Shown in pieces: positions 43,625 to 52,332 of a stretch of DNA of 52,332 nt. The DNA comes from Flavobacterium bizetiae. GTDB lineage: Bacteria > Bacteroidota > Bacteroidia > Flavobacteriales > Flavobacteriaceae. The notes beneath the pieces were generated by a model. It saw nothing but the letters and a program-made list of their open reading frames with translations, was not told the DNA's origin and did no database searches. The position numbers and the translations under genes were made by a program. The stretch spans positions 1 to 52,332 of the forward strand of contig NZ_CADCSU010000091.1 in assembly GCF_902804475.1 (NCBI RefSeq), given 5' to 3'. Numbering within the stretch: position 1 is the first letter of the stretch; every line of letters starts with the position of its first letter.

Positions 43625-44400
43625 ATAAAAACTAAACTTGGAACTGCCTTCTTATATGACTGTAATTTTTCGTCGTTTGGATCAACTTCTGTAACTACAT
43701 AATTAACCTCGGATAAGTTGGCAATTTTCATTTTTAGAACCGTGTCGAGTTTTTCAGAAATAGTCAGAATCGCTGTTTTTTCAGAAGCCTGAATCATAGC
43801 TTTTTTCACCTGAACGGTTTCCCAATCAGAATCTGAGAAACCACCTTCGATATCTAAAGCATTAGTTCCTAATATTAATAAATCAACTTTAATATTCGCC
43901 AACTGATTATAAACATCGCCGCTCACACACATTTGGCTGTAAGATGAAATGCTGCCGCCAATCATGATAATTTTAACATTAGGTTTATCCAGAAGTTCAA
44001 CCGCAGATAAAACGGTAACAGTAAAAATAGTAAGATTTAAATCATCAGGAATTAAACGGATGAATTCACGAATTGTAGTTCCTCCGCCAATTAATAAAAC
44101 CATTCCGTCATGAAGTAAACCTAAGGTTTTTTGCGCAATGATTTGTTTGGATTCGCCTGCATAAGTTTGATTATTGGCCGAAGAATGGTGATAGGCTTTT
44201 GTCATCGCACCGCCTTTTACCTTAATCAATAAAGATTCTGATTCAAGTTCATTTATATCACGTCTCACAGTATCTTCTGAAACAAATAATTTGGCAGAAA
44301 GCGTTTCAAAACTTACACGAGTATGCAAGTTTATCTCTTTTAAAATAAGATTTTTACGTTCTTCCTTAGTGTAATTTACCACTTCATTATCATTACTCAT
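43621..44400 (-). CDS. DeoR/GlpR-family transcriptional repressor
   Basis: 259 residues. Helix-turn-helix at about 28-52 (FETLSAKLFVSEDTVRRDIN) and a sugar-phosphate-binding effector domain with LLIGGGTTIREF, IMIGGSISSYSQMCVSG and ILGTNALDIEGGFS. DeoR-type repressors release DNA on binding a phosphorylated sugar; KDPG or a related metabolite is the likely effector. Divergent from the hexosaminidase gene. A TACATTTG -7 box (44430-44423) and the dyad GCA-N7-TGC (44441-44453) lie upstream, which suggests autorepression. Confidence 0.92.
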   Translation of the reverse strand: MSNDNEVVNYTKEERKNLILKEINLHTRVSFETLSAKLFVSEDTVRRDINELESESLLIKVKGGAMTKAYHHSSANNQTYAGESKQIIAQKTLGLLHDGMVLLIGGGTTIREFIRLIPDDLNLTIFTVTVLSAVELLDKPNVKIIMIGGSISSYSQMCVSGDVYNQLANIKVDLLILGTNALDIEGGFSDSDWETVQVKKAMIQASEKTAILTISEKLDTVLKMKIANLSEVNYVVTEVDPNDEKLQSYKKAVPSLVFI

Positions 44401-44422
44401 GCAAATTCATTTTTGTTATGGA

Positions 44423-44453
44423 CAAATGTAAACAATAAATGCAATATTATTGC
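44423..44453 (-). promoter_or_regulatory. Promoter and candidate operator of the deoR-like gene
   Basis: Minus-strand TACATTTG (44430-44423) fits TAnnTTTG. GCA-ATATTAT-TGC (44441-44453) is a 13-bp perfect palindrome (GCAATA-T-TATTGC) with the same GCA-N7-TGC frame as the sites before susC and the GH20 gene. Confidence 0.58.
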
Positions 44454-44525
44454 GAAACAAATTATAACACAAAGTAATAAAAAAGTTAATTCGTCTATTT
44501 TAAAGACATTTAAGCATAAATTCAT

Positions 44526-44567
44526 TTTGCAAAAAAAATGCAAACTAATTTACAAACCTTAAATTTG
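44526..44567 (+). promoter_or_regulatory. Promoter and candidate operator of the GH20 gene
   Basis: TTTGCA-N7-TGCAAA (44526-44544) is a perfect six-base inverted repeat and the fullest match to the GCA-N7-TGC motif. It is followed by TAAATTTG (44560-44567), a TAnnTTTG box, 24 bp before the start at 44592. The gap between operator core and -7 box is 18 bp, as against 20 bp at susC. Confidence 0.62.
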
Positions 44568-44591
44568 TTTAACAAATCAAAAAAAACAACC

Positions 44592-46895
44592 ATGCAAAAA
44601 AGCCTATTCCTCTTTTTAATATTTTGTTTTTCTTTCGGAAATGCCCAAACCTCTTTCGTAAACAATAGCATCATTCCTGCTCCCAATTCATACAAAGCAA
44701 CCGGAGATAGCATTCGTTTAAACGGACAGATAAAATTTACTTTCGAAAAAAATAAATTCAGTGCAAGAGAACTCAAAACTGCACAAATTTTCGAATCGGC
44801 TATAAATTCTACTACTTCAAATAAAAAAAGTAACATCGAAGTTTTATTCATTGCTAAAAATCCATCGGTATCTTTAAAAAAAGAAGCGTATAAAATAACT
44901 ATTACTCCAAAAAAAATTACGGTTACGGGTAGCGAAGAAGGATTATTTTATGCCGTGCAAAGTTTATTGCAGCTTTTACCTAATAAACCAAAAAATCAGG
45001 AAATAAAATTGCCTTGTGTTACCATCGAAGATGAGCCCAGATACGATTACCGCGGACTTCACCTCGATGTTTGCCGTCATTTTTTCTCCGTTGATGTTAT
45101 AAAAGATTTTATCGCACAAATGTCTAGTTATAAATTAAATAACTTTCATTGGCATTTAACAGACGATCAGGGATGGAGAATTGAGATAAAAAAATATCCA
45201 AAACTGACTGAAGTAGGTTCAAAAAGAGCACAGACTTTGGTGGGAAATAAATTCGAAAGATTCCCGTATTTTTTTGACGGAAATCCATACGAAGGATTTT
45301 ATACGCAGGAAGAAATTAAAGATGTTGTAAAATTTGCCGAAGACCATTATGTGAATATTATTCCGGAAATCGAAATGCCCGGTCATGCAACTGCAGCGGT
45401 TACGGCTTATCCTAATTTATCCTGTTTTCCCGATCGTCAATATAAAGTGATAGAATATTGGGGTGTTTTTGATGATATTTTCTGCGCAGGAAAAGAAGAA
45501 ACTTTTACTTTTTTAGAAGATGTTCTAACCGAAGTCATGGCTTTATTCCCAAGTAAATACATTCATATTGGAGGAGACGAATGCCCGAAAACAAGATGGA
45601 AAGAATGTCCGAATTGTCAAAAAAGAATCAAAGATTTAGGATTGAAAGATGAACACGAATTGCAAAGTTATTTAACAACCCGAATCGAAAAATTCCTGAA
45701 TGCAAACGGAAGACAAATCCTCGGTTGGGACGAAATGCTTGAAGGCGGGCTTGCGCCAAATGCGGCTGTAATGTCATGGCGAGGCGAAGCTGGCGGAATT
45801 AGCGCTGCAAGACAAAAACATAATGTAATCATGAATCCCGAACAAGTTTTGTATCTGGATTATAACCAGGGATATTCTCCGCAAGAGCCTTTAACAATTG
45901 GAAGATTAACCACGGTTGAAAAAATGTACAACTATAATCCAACACCTGTTGATAGTTTAACCGTTGAAGAGCAAAAGTATATTATAGGTGTGCAATCTAA
46001 TCTTTGGTCTGAATACTTAACAAGTCCGGCGAAATTAAATTACATGATTTATCCGCGCGTATTTGCTTTAGCTGAAATTGCCTGGACGCAACCTCAAAAT
46101 AAAAATTACAATCATTTCATTTTAAATCAAATTCCATATCATTTAGAAAAACTGGAAGCACAAAAAAGATTGTACAAAGTTCCGAGTCCTTTTGGTTCTA
46201 ATGAAACAGCTTTAATTGCTTCAAAATATGTTTTGGATTTAAAACCAACGATCAAAAGCGGACAAATCTTCTACACAATTGATGGATATAATCCAGATGA
46301 AACAGCTGAACTTTACACCAAACCGGTAACGATAAATATCCCAAAAGGAGAATTCAGAATTATAAAAACCGTTCAGATTAGTCCAAGCGGCAGAAGAAGT
46401 TCTATTAGTAAAATATTAGTTAGAAATCCGGAACTAAAATCGGCTTTGGCCATAAAACCAACTAAAAAAGGTTTAAAATTCGATTATTATACTGGAACCT
46501 TATTCCAGCAAGTTCAGGATTTAGATTTAGCAAAACCTGTTAATTCAGGCATTTTTGAAGGCGCCATAAGCAGTGAAAAATGGAAATCGAAAACAGAGCG
46601 TTATATCGGCTTAAAATTCAACGGATACATCTTTATTCCTGAAACGGCAAATTATACAATTTCGACGCTTTCAGATGACGGATCGAAGCTTTTTATCGAT
46701 AATGAATTAGTGGTAAATAACGATGGAATTCATTGGCTCAACGAAGCATATGGAGCTGTAAAACTCGAAAAAGGTTTCCATAAAATAAACATTGGTTATT
46801 TTGATCAGATTGGAGGAACGACTTTAACATGCTACATTCAACAGGAAGGAAAAGAAAAACAAGAAATAAGTGCTTCGCAATTGTATTACGAATAA
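44592..46895 (+). CDS. Secreted GH20 beta-hexosaminidase with C-terminal PA14-like domain
   Basis: 767 residues from the ATG at 44592 (MQKSLFLFLIFCFSFGNA, signal peptide); an in-frame ATG at 44538 lies in the operator and promoter and is rejected. Order: GH20b domain, GH20 catalytic barrel (NNFHWHLTDDQGWRIEI, EIEMPGHATAAVTAYP, IHIGGDECPK with Asp329-Glu330), a small beta domain (FYTIDGYNP) and a PA14-like domain (GYIFIPETANYTISTLSDDG ... LFIDNELVV). It removes terminal N-acetylhexosamine by substrate-assisted catalysis, in the periplasm or on the surface, and supplies amino sugars to the locus. A terminator follows. Confidence 0.95.
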   Translation: MQKSLFLFLIFCFSFGNAQTSFVNNSIIPAPNSYKATGDSIRLNGQIKFTFEKNKFSARELKTAQIFESAINSTTSNKKSNIEVLFIAKNPSVSLKKEAYKITITPKKITVTGSEEGLFYAVQSLLQLLPNKPKNQEIKLPCVTIEDEPRYDYRGLHLDVCRHFFSVDVIKDFIAQMSSYKLNNFHWHLTDDQGWRIEIKKYPKLTEVGSKRAQTLVGNKFERFPYFFDGNPYEGFYTQEEIKDVVKFAEDHYVNIIPEIEMPGHATAAVTAYPNLSCFPDRQYKVIEYWGVFDDIFCAGKEETFTFLEDVLTEVMALFPSKYIHIGGDECPKTRWKECPNCQKRIKDLGLKDEHELQSYLTTRIEKFLNANGRQILGWDEMLEGGLAPNAAVMSWRGEAGGISAARQKHNVIMNPEQVLYLDYNQGYSPQEPLTIGRLTTVEKMYNYNPTPVDSLTVEEQKYIIGVQSNLWSEYLTSPAKLNYMIYPRVFALAEIAWTQPQNKNYNHFILNQIPYHLEKLEAQKRLYKVPSPFGSNETALIASKYVLDLKPTIKSGQIFYTIDGYNPDETAELYTKPVTINIPKGEFRIIKTVQISPSGRRSSISKILVRNPELKSALAIKPTKKGLKFDYYTGTLFQQVQDLDLAKPVNSGIFEGAISSEKWKSKTERYIGLKFNGYIFIPETANYTISTLSDDGSKLFIDNELVVNNDGIHWLNEAYGAVKLEKGFHKINIGYFDQIGGTTLTCYIQQEGKEKQEISASQLYYE

Positions 46896-46900
46896 AGCAT

Positions 46901-46935
46901 AAAAAAAGGTTCCGAGGTATCGGAACCTTTTTTTT
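46901..46935 (+). terminator. Bidirectional terminator between GH20 gene and sdhB
   Basis: Perfect 15-bp stem AAAAAAAGGTTCCGA (46901-46915), loop GGTA, complementary arm to 46934, T-runs on both strands. Confidence 0.92.
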
Positions 46936-46959
46936 ATTTAAAACTAAAAGTAATTCAAA

Positions 46960-47706
46960 TTATCCTTTCAAACTTGCAGATAAATATTCACGGTTCATAC
47001 GCGCGATATTTTCAAGTGAAATTCCTTTTGGACATTCGATTTCACAAGCTCCTGTATTTGTACAGTTACCAAAACCTTCTAAATCCATTTGGTGTACCAT
47101 GTTTAAAACACGATCAACTGCTTCTACTTTACCTTGAGGTAATAATGCATATTGAGATACTTTTGCTCCAACGAACAACATTGCTGATCCGTTTTTACAA
47201 GTTGCAACACAAGCTCCACAACCAATACAAGCTGCAGCATCAAATGATTTATCTGCATCATGTTTGTTAATCGGAATTGTATTTGCATCAATAGTATTTC
47301 CTGAAGTATTTACCGAGATAAATCCTCCTGCATGTTGAATTCTGTCAAAAGAACTTCTGTCAACAACTAAATCTTTAATTACAGGGAAAGCTTTTGCTCT
47401 AAATGGCTCGATAAAAATCGTGTCACCATCTTTAAACATACGCATGTGTAATTGGCAAGTAGTTACTCCTCTGTCTGGCCCGTGCGCTTCTCCGTTGATG
47501 AATAATGAACACATTCCGCAGATTCCTTCACGACAATCGTGGTCAAATGCTACTGGCTCTTCTCCTTTGTTGATTAATTGTTCGTTAAGAACATCAAGCA
47601 TTTCAAGGAAAGACATATCTGGTTCGATTCCGTCGATTGGGTAATCAACAATTCCCCCTTTATCTTGGGCGTTTTTCTGACGCCATATTTTTAATGTAAG
47701 TTTCAT
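46960..47706 (-). CDS. sdhB: Succinate dehydrogenase/fumarate reductase iron-sulfur subunit
   Basis: 248 residues. Three cluster motifs: [2Fe-2S] CREGICGMC ... TTCQLHM, [4Fe-4S] [11 protein letters not shown] and the [3Fe-4S]/shared [15 protein letters not shown]. It conducts electrons from SdhA to the heme-bearing SdhC. Third gene of sdhC-sdhA-sdhB; 46 bp from sdhA. Confidence 0.97.
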   Translation of the reverse strand: MKLTLKIWRQKNAQDKGGIVDYPIDGIEPDMSFLEMLDVLNEQLINKGEEPVAFDHDCREGICGMCSLFINGEAHGPDRGVTTCQLHMRMFKDGDTIFIEPFRAKAFPVIKDLVVDRSSFDRIQHAGGFISVNTSGNTIDANTIPINKHDADKSFDAAACIGCGACVATCKNGSAMLFVGAKVSQYALLPQGKVEAVDRVLNMVHQMDLEGFGNCTNTGACEIECPKGISLENIARMNREYLSASLKG

Positions 47707-47752
47707 TTTGTATAAGTTTTAAGTATCAAAAAGTATAGCAACTTTTTAAATA

Positions 47753-49753
47753 CTATTTGTAGCTTCTTTGAACTAATTTAATGTTTTCGTAAACCAGAGG
47801 TTCTTTGTGTAATACTGCATCACTTGGTTTTCCTTTGTATTCCCAAGCTGCAACATATGCAAAGTTTTCGTCATCACGAAGTGCTTCTCCTTCTTCTGTT
47901 TGGTATTCTTCACGGAAGTGACCTCCACAAGACTCATTACGGTGTAATGCATCTTTCGCGAATAATTCTCCTAACTCTAAGAAATCGGCAACACGTGTCG
48001 CTTTCTCTAATTCCTGATTAAATTCGTTAGCGCTTCCAGGAACTTTTACATCTTTATAAAACTCTTCACGTAAAGCGGCAATTTCTTCGATCGCTTCAGC
48101 TAATCCTTTAGCATTACGAGCCATACCTACTTTATCCCACATGATTTTCCCTAATTTCTTATGGAAATAATCTACAGAATGAGTTCCGTTATTATTGATG
48201 AATCTGTCGATTTGATCTTTTACTTCTTTTTCTGCTGCTAAGAATTCCGGTAAATCTGTAGAAATTTCTCCCATTTTAATATCCGGAGCTAAGTAATCTC
48301 CAATAGTATAAGGCAATACGAAATATCCATCAGCTAAACCTTGCATTAAAGCAGAAGCTCCAAGTCTGTTTGCTCCGTGATCAGAGAAGTTAGATTCTCC
48401 AATAGAGAAACATCCCGGAATTGTAGTCATTAAGTTATAATCAACCCAAGTTCCACCCATTGTGTAGTGAACTGCCGGGTAAATCATCATTGGTGTTGTA
48501 TACGGATCTTCGTCAACGATTTTGTAATACATCTGGAATAAGTTTCCGTATTTACTTTTCACAATTTCAGCTCCTAATTTAGTTACCAAAGTAGCATCGT
48601 TAGCATCTAAACCTTTTACGAAAGCTTCTTCAGTTCCGTAACGTTTGATTGCTGCTGCGAAATCTAAGTAAACTGCTTCTCCTGTTTTGTTAACACCAAA
48701 ACCAGCATCACATCTTTCTTTTGCAGCACGAGACGCAACGTCACGAGGTACTAAGTTACCAAAAGCAGGATATCTTCTTTCTAAGAAATAATCTCTTTCT
48801 GCTTCAGTTAAATCAGTTGCTTTTTTCTTTCCTTCACGAATTGCTTTTGCATCTTCTTGTTTTGCAGGAACCCAAATACGACCGTCATTACGTAATGATT
48901 CAGACATCAAAGTCAGTTTTGACTGGTGATCTCCTGAAACCGGAATACAAGTTGGGTGAATTTGTGTGTAGCAAGGATTTGCGAAAAACGCTCCTTTTTT
49001 ATGTATTTTCCAAGCTGCTGTTGCGTTACTTCCCATAGCATTTGTCGACAAGAAAAATACGTTTCCGTATCCTCCAGAACCAATTACTACCGCGTGAGCA
49101 GAATGTCTTTCTATTTCTCCGGTGATTAAGTTACGAGCGATAATACCTCTCGCTTTTCCGTTTACGATTACAATGTCAAGCATTTCGTGACGGTTGTACA
49201 TTTTTACTTTACCACGACCAATCTGACGGTTCATTGCAGAATAAGCTCCTAACAATAATTGTTGACCGGTTTGTCCTTGTGCGTAAAAAGTACGAGAAAC
49301 CAAAGTTCCTCCAAAAGAACGGTTATCTAATAATCCACCATATTCACGAGCCAATGGTACACCTTGAGCTACACACTGGTCGATAATATTAGCAGAAACT
49401 TCAGCCAAACGGTGAACGTTTGCTTCACGTGCACGGTAGTCACCTCCTTTTACAGTATCATAAAATAATCTGTAAACTGAGTCACCGTCACCTTTATAAT
49501 TTTTTGCTGCATTGATACCACCTTGTGCTGCAATAGAGTGCGCACGACGAGGTGAATCCTGAAAACAAAATGCTTTTACGTTATATCCCTGCTCAGCCAA
49601 AGTTGCCGCAGCTGAACCTCCAGCTAAACCTGTACCAACAATGATAATATCTAAATTACGTTTGTTTGCCGGGTTTACTAAATTAATATGATCTTTATAA
49701 TCTGTCCATTTGTCCGATATTGGGCCGTGTGGAATTTTTGAATCTAATGCCAT
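47753..49753 (-). CDS. sdhA: Succinate dehydrogenase/fumarate reductase flavoprotein subunit
   Basis: 666 residues, the longer Bacteroidota type. FAD site [20 protein letters not shown]; flavin-linking histidine in [15 protein letters not shown]; catalytic HPTCIP and [17 protein letters not shown]. It oxidises succinate to fumarate in the citrate cycle and respiratory chain at the inner membrane. 11 bp behind sdhC. Confidence 0.97.
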   Translation of the reverse strand: MALDSKIPHGPISDKWTDYKDHINLVNPANKRNLDIIIVGTGLAGGSAAATLAEQGYNVKAFCFQDSPRRAHSIAAQGGINAAKNYKGDGDSVYRLFYDTVKGGDYRAREANVHRLAEVSANIIDQCVAQGVPLAREYGGLLDNRSFGGTLVSRTFYAQGQTGQQLLLGAYSAMNRQIGRGKVKMYNRHEMLDIVIVNGKARGIIARNLITGEIERHSAHAVVIGSGGYGNVFFLSTNAMGSNATAAWKIHKKGAFFANPCYTQIHPTCIPVSGDHQSKLTLMSESLRNDGRIWVPAKQEDAKAIREGKKKATDLTEAERDYFLERRYPAFGNLVPRDVASRAAKERCDAGFGVNKTGEAVYLDFAAAIKRYGTEEAFVKGLDANDATLVTKLGAEIVKSKYGNLFQMYYKIVDEDPYTTPMMIYPAVHYTMGGTWVDYNLMTTIPGCFSIGESNFSDHGANRLGASALMQGLADGYFVLPYTIGDYLAPDIKMGEISTDLPEFLAAEKEVKDQIDRFINNNGTHSVDYFHKKLGKIMWDKVGMARNAKGLAEAIEEIAALREEFYKDVKVPGSANEFNQELEKATRVADFLELGELFAKDALHRNESCGGHFREEYQTEEGEALRDDENFAYVAAWEYKGKPSDAVLHKEPLVYENIKLVQRSYK

Positions 49754-49764
49754 TATAATTTATA

Positions 49765-50430
49765 TTAATTATTGAAATGATGAAATAATGCGATAATTAC
49801 GAAAAGTGCCGGTACTACAACTGCAAAACCATAACCTACTTTACTTAAAAATCTTGAATACTTGTTGTGCATCCCCATTGACTGAAGAGATGAACCGAAT
49901 CCGTGCCAAAGGTGAAAACCTAATAACACAAATGATACACAATACAATCCTGTACGAATTGGATCATGAAATTTATGAACTAACTCTCCATAATACCTTG
50001 TAGCATCCGGAGTAGCTCCTGCAATATACTTGTAATTAACCTCCGGAAACCAGAAATCATAAAAATGCAATCCTAAGAAAGCCAAAATAACTAATCCAGA
50101 AATAATCATATTTCTAGAACTCCAGGAAGCATTTGCGGCTCCGTTGTATTTTGCATATGCAATTGGTCTTGCAGCAGTATTTTGAGCAGTCAATACGAAC
50201 CCCATAACGAAATGGAAGATTACTCCGATTGCCAAAACTGGTTGCATTACATATTGAATCAGCGGATTGTATCCCATAAAGTGAGATGCTTCGTTAAAAA
50301 CATTTTCACTAATAATAGAAATAAAATTTAAGGAAACATGCAGCGCTAAAAACGTGATTAAGAATATTCCCGAAAGAGCCATAGCCACTTTCTTTAAGAT
50401 GGAAGCATTCAATAGTGCAGATTGTGCCAT
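49765..50430 (-). CDS. sdhC: Succinate dehydrogenase cytochrome b subunit
   Basis: 221 residues with five membrane helices and several histidines in helix positions (ALHVSLNF, GVIFHFVMGF, GLHFYDFW, LVHKFHDP, LGFHLWHGFGSS) that fit two hemes. A single membrane subunit without sdhD is the class B arrangement seen in Bacteroidota and Bacillus. It reduces menaquinone. First gene of the operon. A TATTTTTG -7 box lies 34-41 bp upstream. Confidence 0.95.
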   Translation of the reverse strand: MAQSALLNASILKKVAMALSGIFLITFLALHVSLNFISIISENVFNEASHFMGYNPLIQYVMQPVLAIGVIFHFVMGFVLTAQNTAARPIAYAKYNGAANASWSSRNMIISGLVILAFLGLHFYDFWFPEVNYKYIAGATPDATRYYGELVHKFHDPIRTGLYCVSFVLLGFHLWHGFGSSLQSMGMHNKYSRFLSKVGYGFAVVVPALFVIIALFHHFNN

Positions 50431-50463
50431 AATTGTTTAAGTAGTTTGTATTAAAAAATTACA

Positions 50464-50471
50464 CAAAAATA
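50464..50471 (-). promoter_or_regulatory. -7 promoter element of the sdh operon
   Basis: On the minus strand TATTTTTG matches TAnnTTTG, 34 bp before the sdhC start; a TTG lies about 22 bases further upstream and could be the -33 box. The rest of 50472-50787, the divergent spacer to the HMG-CoA synthase gene, shows no RNA structure I can identify. Confidence 0.45.
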
Positions 50472-50787
50472 ACTCAATTAACAAAGAACTACAACCATTT
50501 CGCTGTTATTTATAATGATTTTAAAATACATTACGTAATACGTACTTTTACGTATAAAAAGCACTCTATCCCAAATTATTTTATTATAAGATTTTTTCAA
50601 AACATCTTTTGACGAGATTTTACGCGCTATAACGAGCAAACTTATTTGTAAAGTTTGTCATATTACTATTTTAATCAAACTTTTAATTTGTTTTCTTTAA
50701 AAGTTTCTCTCCATTGCAATTTTATAGGATTAAAAAATTGTCATTCCGCAACATAATTTTACCTTTATCGGCTTCAAAAAAAATATA

Positions 50788-52149
50788 ATGAAAACAGGAA
50801 TTGACGCTATCTCTTTTGATGTAGCCAACATACATTTACCCATAAAAACTTTGGCAATCGCCAGAAATATTGAACCCGAAAAATTAGAAAAGGGATTAGG
50901 ATTAATAAAAATGACTTTGCCGGACGTTCATCAGGATGCTGTTGTTTTTGGAGCAAATGCTTTAACAAAACTGATTCTTGAGAACGAAATAAACTTAAAC
51001 GAAATTAGCCGGATTTATGTTGGAACCGAAAGCGGAATCGACAGTTCTAAACCAATAAGCTCGTTCTTAATAAGCTTAATGGAACAGAAATTTGGAGAAG
51101 ATTCCCTTGCAGAATGCGACGTTGTCGATTTTACCTTTGCTTGTATTGGCGGTGTTGACGCTTTGCAAAACTGCATTGATTTTGTAAAATTAAATCCAAC
51201 CAAAAAAGCAATTGTGGTTACGACTGATTTTGCTAAATACGATTTAAACTCTACAGGAGAATATACTCAAGGCGCCGGAGCTCTGGCAATGCTTGTAACT
51301 TCGAATCCTAGAATTATTGCTTTTGATGACAATTGGGCAACATCTACAAAAGGTGTTTTTGATTTTTTCAAACCTTACAGAACTATCTCAAAAGAAGCGA
51401 TTACTCAAAACGAAAATAACGATCCCTGGTTTGATAATCTAGAAGCCGAAATTGAAATTCATAAAGATCAACCGGTTTTTGATGGTCAATATTCGAATCA
51501 ATGTTATATGGATCGTACCCGTAATGCTTACTTTTCATTCAAAAAATTAAAAAATACTACCGAAACTTTATACAATACCTGGAACAGCATTATCATGCAT
51601 CTTCCGTATTCTTTTCAGGGACGCAGAATGTTGTCTGAAATTTACGCTTTAGATCACGCTGATAAAATTATTGCAGAAAATATCGAACCCGCAGATTATC
51701 AAACTAAAATTAAAGAAGTTGGAAAATCTGATGAGTACAGAAAGTTTGTAACCGAGAAATTGCAACCTGCTGAATTGGCTTCTTCTTTAATAGGAAACCT
51801 TTACACAGGATCTATTTTCATGGGATTATTATCGACTTTGGCCCATTATTACGATACCAAACAAGAAGTTGCCGGAACTAAATTTGGATTCCTGGCTTAC
51901 GGAAGCGGATCTAAATCGAAAGTTTTTGAAGGAACAATTCAACCGGAATGGCAATCGGCTTTAGCCAAAACAAAGCTTTTTGAAAACTTAGAAGAAAGCA
52001 CAGAAATTGGTTTTGAAACTTATGAAAGCCTTCACAAAAAAGAACAAAACCAAAGCATCAGAACTCCTAAAAACGAATGGGTTTTAGATCGAATCGAAAA
52101 AGAAATTCCTGTTTTGATTGGAGCGAGATATTATAAATGGATTGACTAA
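50788..52149 (+). CDS. mvaS: Hydroxymethylglutaryl-CoA synthase
   Basis: 453 residues, thiolase fold. Catalytic Cys119 lies in DFTFACIGGVDALQ, and the GTESGIDSSKP and GQYSNQCYMDRTRNAYFSF segments are family motifs; HLPYSFQGRRM carries the active-site histidine. It condenses acetyl-CoA and acetoacetyl-CoA for the mevalonate pathway to isoprenoids (and menaquinone side chains). Divergent from sdh; a perfect terminator follows. Confidence 0.95.
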   Translation: MKTGIDAISFDVANIHLPIKTLAIARNIEPEKLEKGLGLIKMTLPDVHQDAVVFGANALTKLILENEINLNEISRIYVGTESGIDSSKPISSFLISLMEQKFGEDSLAECDVVDFTFACIGGVDALQNCIDFVKLNPTKKAIVVTTDFAKYDLNSTGEYTQGAGALAMLVTSNPRIIAFDDNWATSTKGVFDFFKPYRTISKEAITQNENNDPWFDNLEAEIEIHKDQPVFDGQYSNQCYMDRTRNAYFSFKKLKNTTETLYNTWNSIIMHLPYSFQGRRMLSEIYALDHADKIIAENIEPADYQTKIKEVGKSDEYRKFVTEKLQPAELASSLIGNLYTGSIFMGLLSTLAHYYDTKQEVAGTKFGFLAYGSGSKSKVFEGTIQPEWQSALAKTKLFENLEESTEIGFETYESLHKKEQNQSIRTPKNEWVLDRIEKEIPVLIGARYYKWID

Positions 52150-52188
52150 AAATTAAATTCCAAATTTCAGAAAATCCAAATTCCAATA

Positions 52189-52220
52189 AAAACCCGAAGC
52201 AAATTTGCTTCGGGTTTTTT
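52189..52220 (+). terminator. Bidirectional terminator after mvaS
   Basis: Palindrome with 12-bp arms AAAACCCGAAGC (52189-52200) and GCTTCGGGTTTT (52207-52218), AAATTT loop, then T-run. It also lies at the end of the convergent partial gene. Confidence 0.93.
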
Positions 52221-52238
52221 ATGTTTATTTTTCACTCC

Positions 52239-52332
52239 CTATCGTAGTTTGTCTTTATTTCCAACATATTCTGCAGATTTTTTTTCTTCATTTACCATAA
52301 CTCTTCTTTCATTTTTATATTCCTTATAACCT
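52239..52332 (-). CDS. C-terminal end of an unknown gene, cut by the window edge
   Basis: On the minus strand an open frame enters from the window end and stops at TAG (52241-52239) after 30 visible residues, GYKEYKNERRVM followed by an acidic-basic mixture ending VGNKDKLR. It stops 19 bp before the shared terminator, which supports a real gene. Too short to identify. Confidence 0.45.
   Translation of the reverse strand, partial: GYKEYKNERRVMVNEEKKSAEYVGNKDKLR

Noticed and set aside
44538..44591. Upstream start for the GH20 gene
   Set aside because: It falls in the operator and -7 box and would place 18 polar residues before the signal peptide.
32714..46895. Uronate (pectin or alginate) utilisation locus, because of the KDG kinase and KDPG aldolase
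   Set aside because: There are no lyases, isomerases or uronate dehydrogenases; the amino-acid-type PLP enzyme, RidA and hexosaminidase fit an amino-sugar substrate better.
46829..47270. Plus-strand open frames opposite sdhB and across the terminator
   Set aside because: They cross a perfect terminator and lie antisense to strongly conserved cluster motifs.

Overview
The window is chromosomal DNA of a low-G+C member of the Bacteroidota, most likely Flavobacterium or a close relative. The reasons are a SusC/SusD outer-membrane pair, a two-gene-plus-cytochrome succinate dehydrogenase without sdhD, HMG-CoA synthase, the gene order pdxA-DUF177-rpmF-fabH-accB-accC, start codons preceded by A-rich leaders rather than Shine-Dalgarno sequences, and many TAnnTTTG (-7) promoter elements. 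No gene names or homology searches were available; all calls come from reading motifs, gene order and signals.

Layout. 1-1.2 kb: an enoyl-CoA hydratase-like gene and tRNA-Ala(GGC) with its terminator. 1.3-8.1 kb: a lineage-specific block of poorly known genes (a secreted HExxH protein, a 58-residue single-helix membrane protein, three small membrane proteins in tandem, a lipoprotein, a cytosolic hypothetical protein, a five-helix membrane protein) and two copies of a structured intergenic element resembling the Flavo-1 RNA. 8.2-11.1 kb: an overlapping three-gene operon on the minus strand (FAD oxidoreductase, monofunctional peptidoglycan glycosyltransferase, LpxR-like lipid A deacylase). 11.3-17.2 kb: a secreted S9 peptidase, then a hybrid histidine kinase (HisKA, ATPase, receiver, Hpt) whose stop overlaps that of a convergent sigma-54 activator. 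17.3-19.0 kb: five tandem paralogues of a small secreted PepSY-like protein. 19.5-25.5 kb: fatty acid start genes (accC, accB, fabH), rpmF, DUF177, pdxA and divergently ribE. 25.5-32.5 kb: a small sortable secreted protein, a CAU-anticodon tRNA, methylmalonyl-CoA epimerase, two overlapping unknown envelope genes, an Ig-like lipoprotein and a nitrilase-family amidase. 32.7-46.9 kb: the most interesting region, described below. 46.9-52.3 kb: sdhB, sdhA, sdhC, HMG-CoA synthase and the 3' end of an unknown gene.

The 32.7-46.9 kb locus runs SusC, SusD, GntP-type permease, RidA, 2-keto-3-deoxygluconate kinase, KDPG aldolase, a D-threonine-aldolase/D-serine-dehydratase-fold PLP enzyme and an M19 dipeptidase on the plus strand, then a DeoR-type repressor on the minus strand and a secreted GH20 beta-hexosaminidase divergent from it. 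My reading is a catabolic unit for a 2-amino-2-deoxy sugar acid such as D-glucosaminate: outer-membrane capture, inner-membrane import, PLP-dependent deamination to 2-keto-3-deoxygluconate with RidA clearing enamine or imine intermediates, then kinase and aldolase to pyruvate and glyceraldehyde 3-phosphate. Support for this being one regulon comes from the DNA: a dyad GCA-N7-TGC occurs twice before susC, once before the hexosaminidase gene and once before the repressor gene, each just upstream of a TAnnTTTG element. The substrate is inference; the operator motif is directly visible.

Intergenic DNA is also structured: nested inverted repeats with GCCACGAATT arms, a 172-bp element with 26-bp terminal inverted repeats, and face-to-face overlapping promoters between pdxA and ribE.
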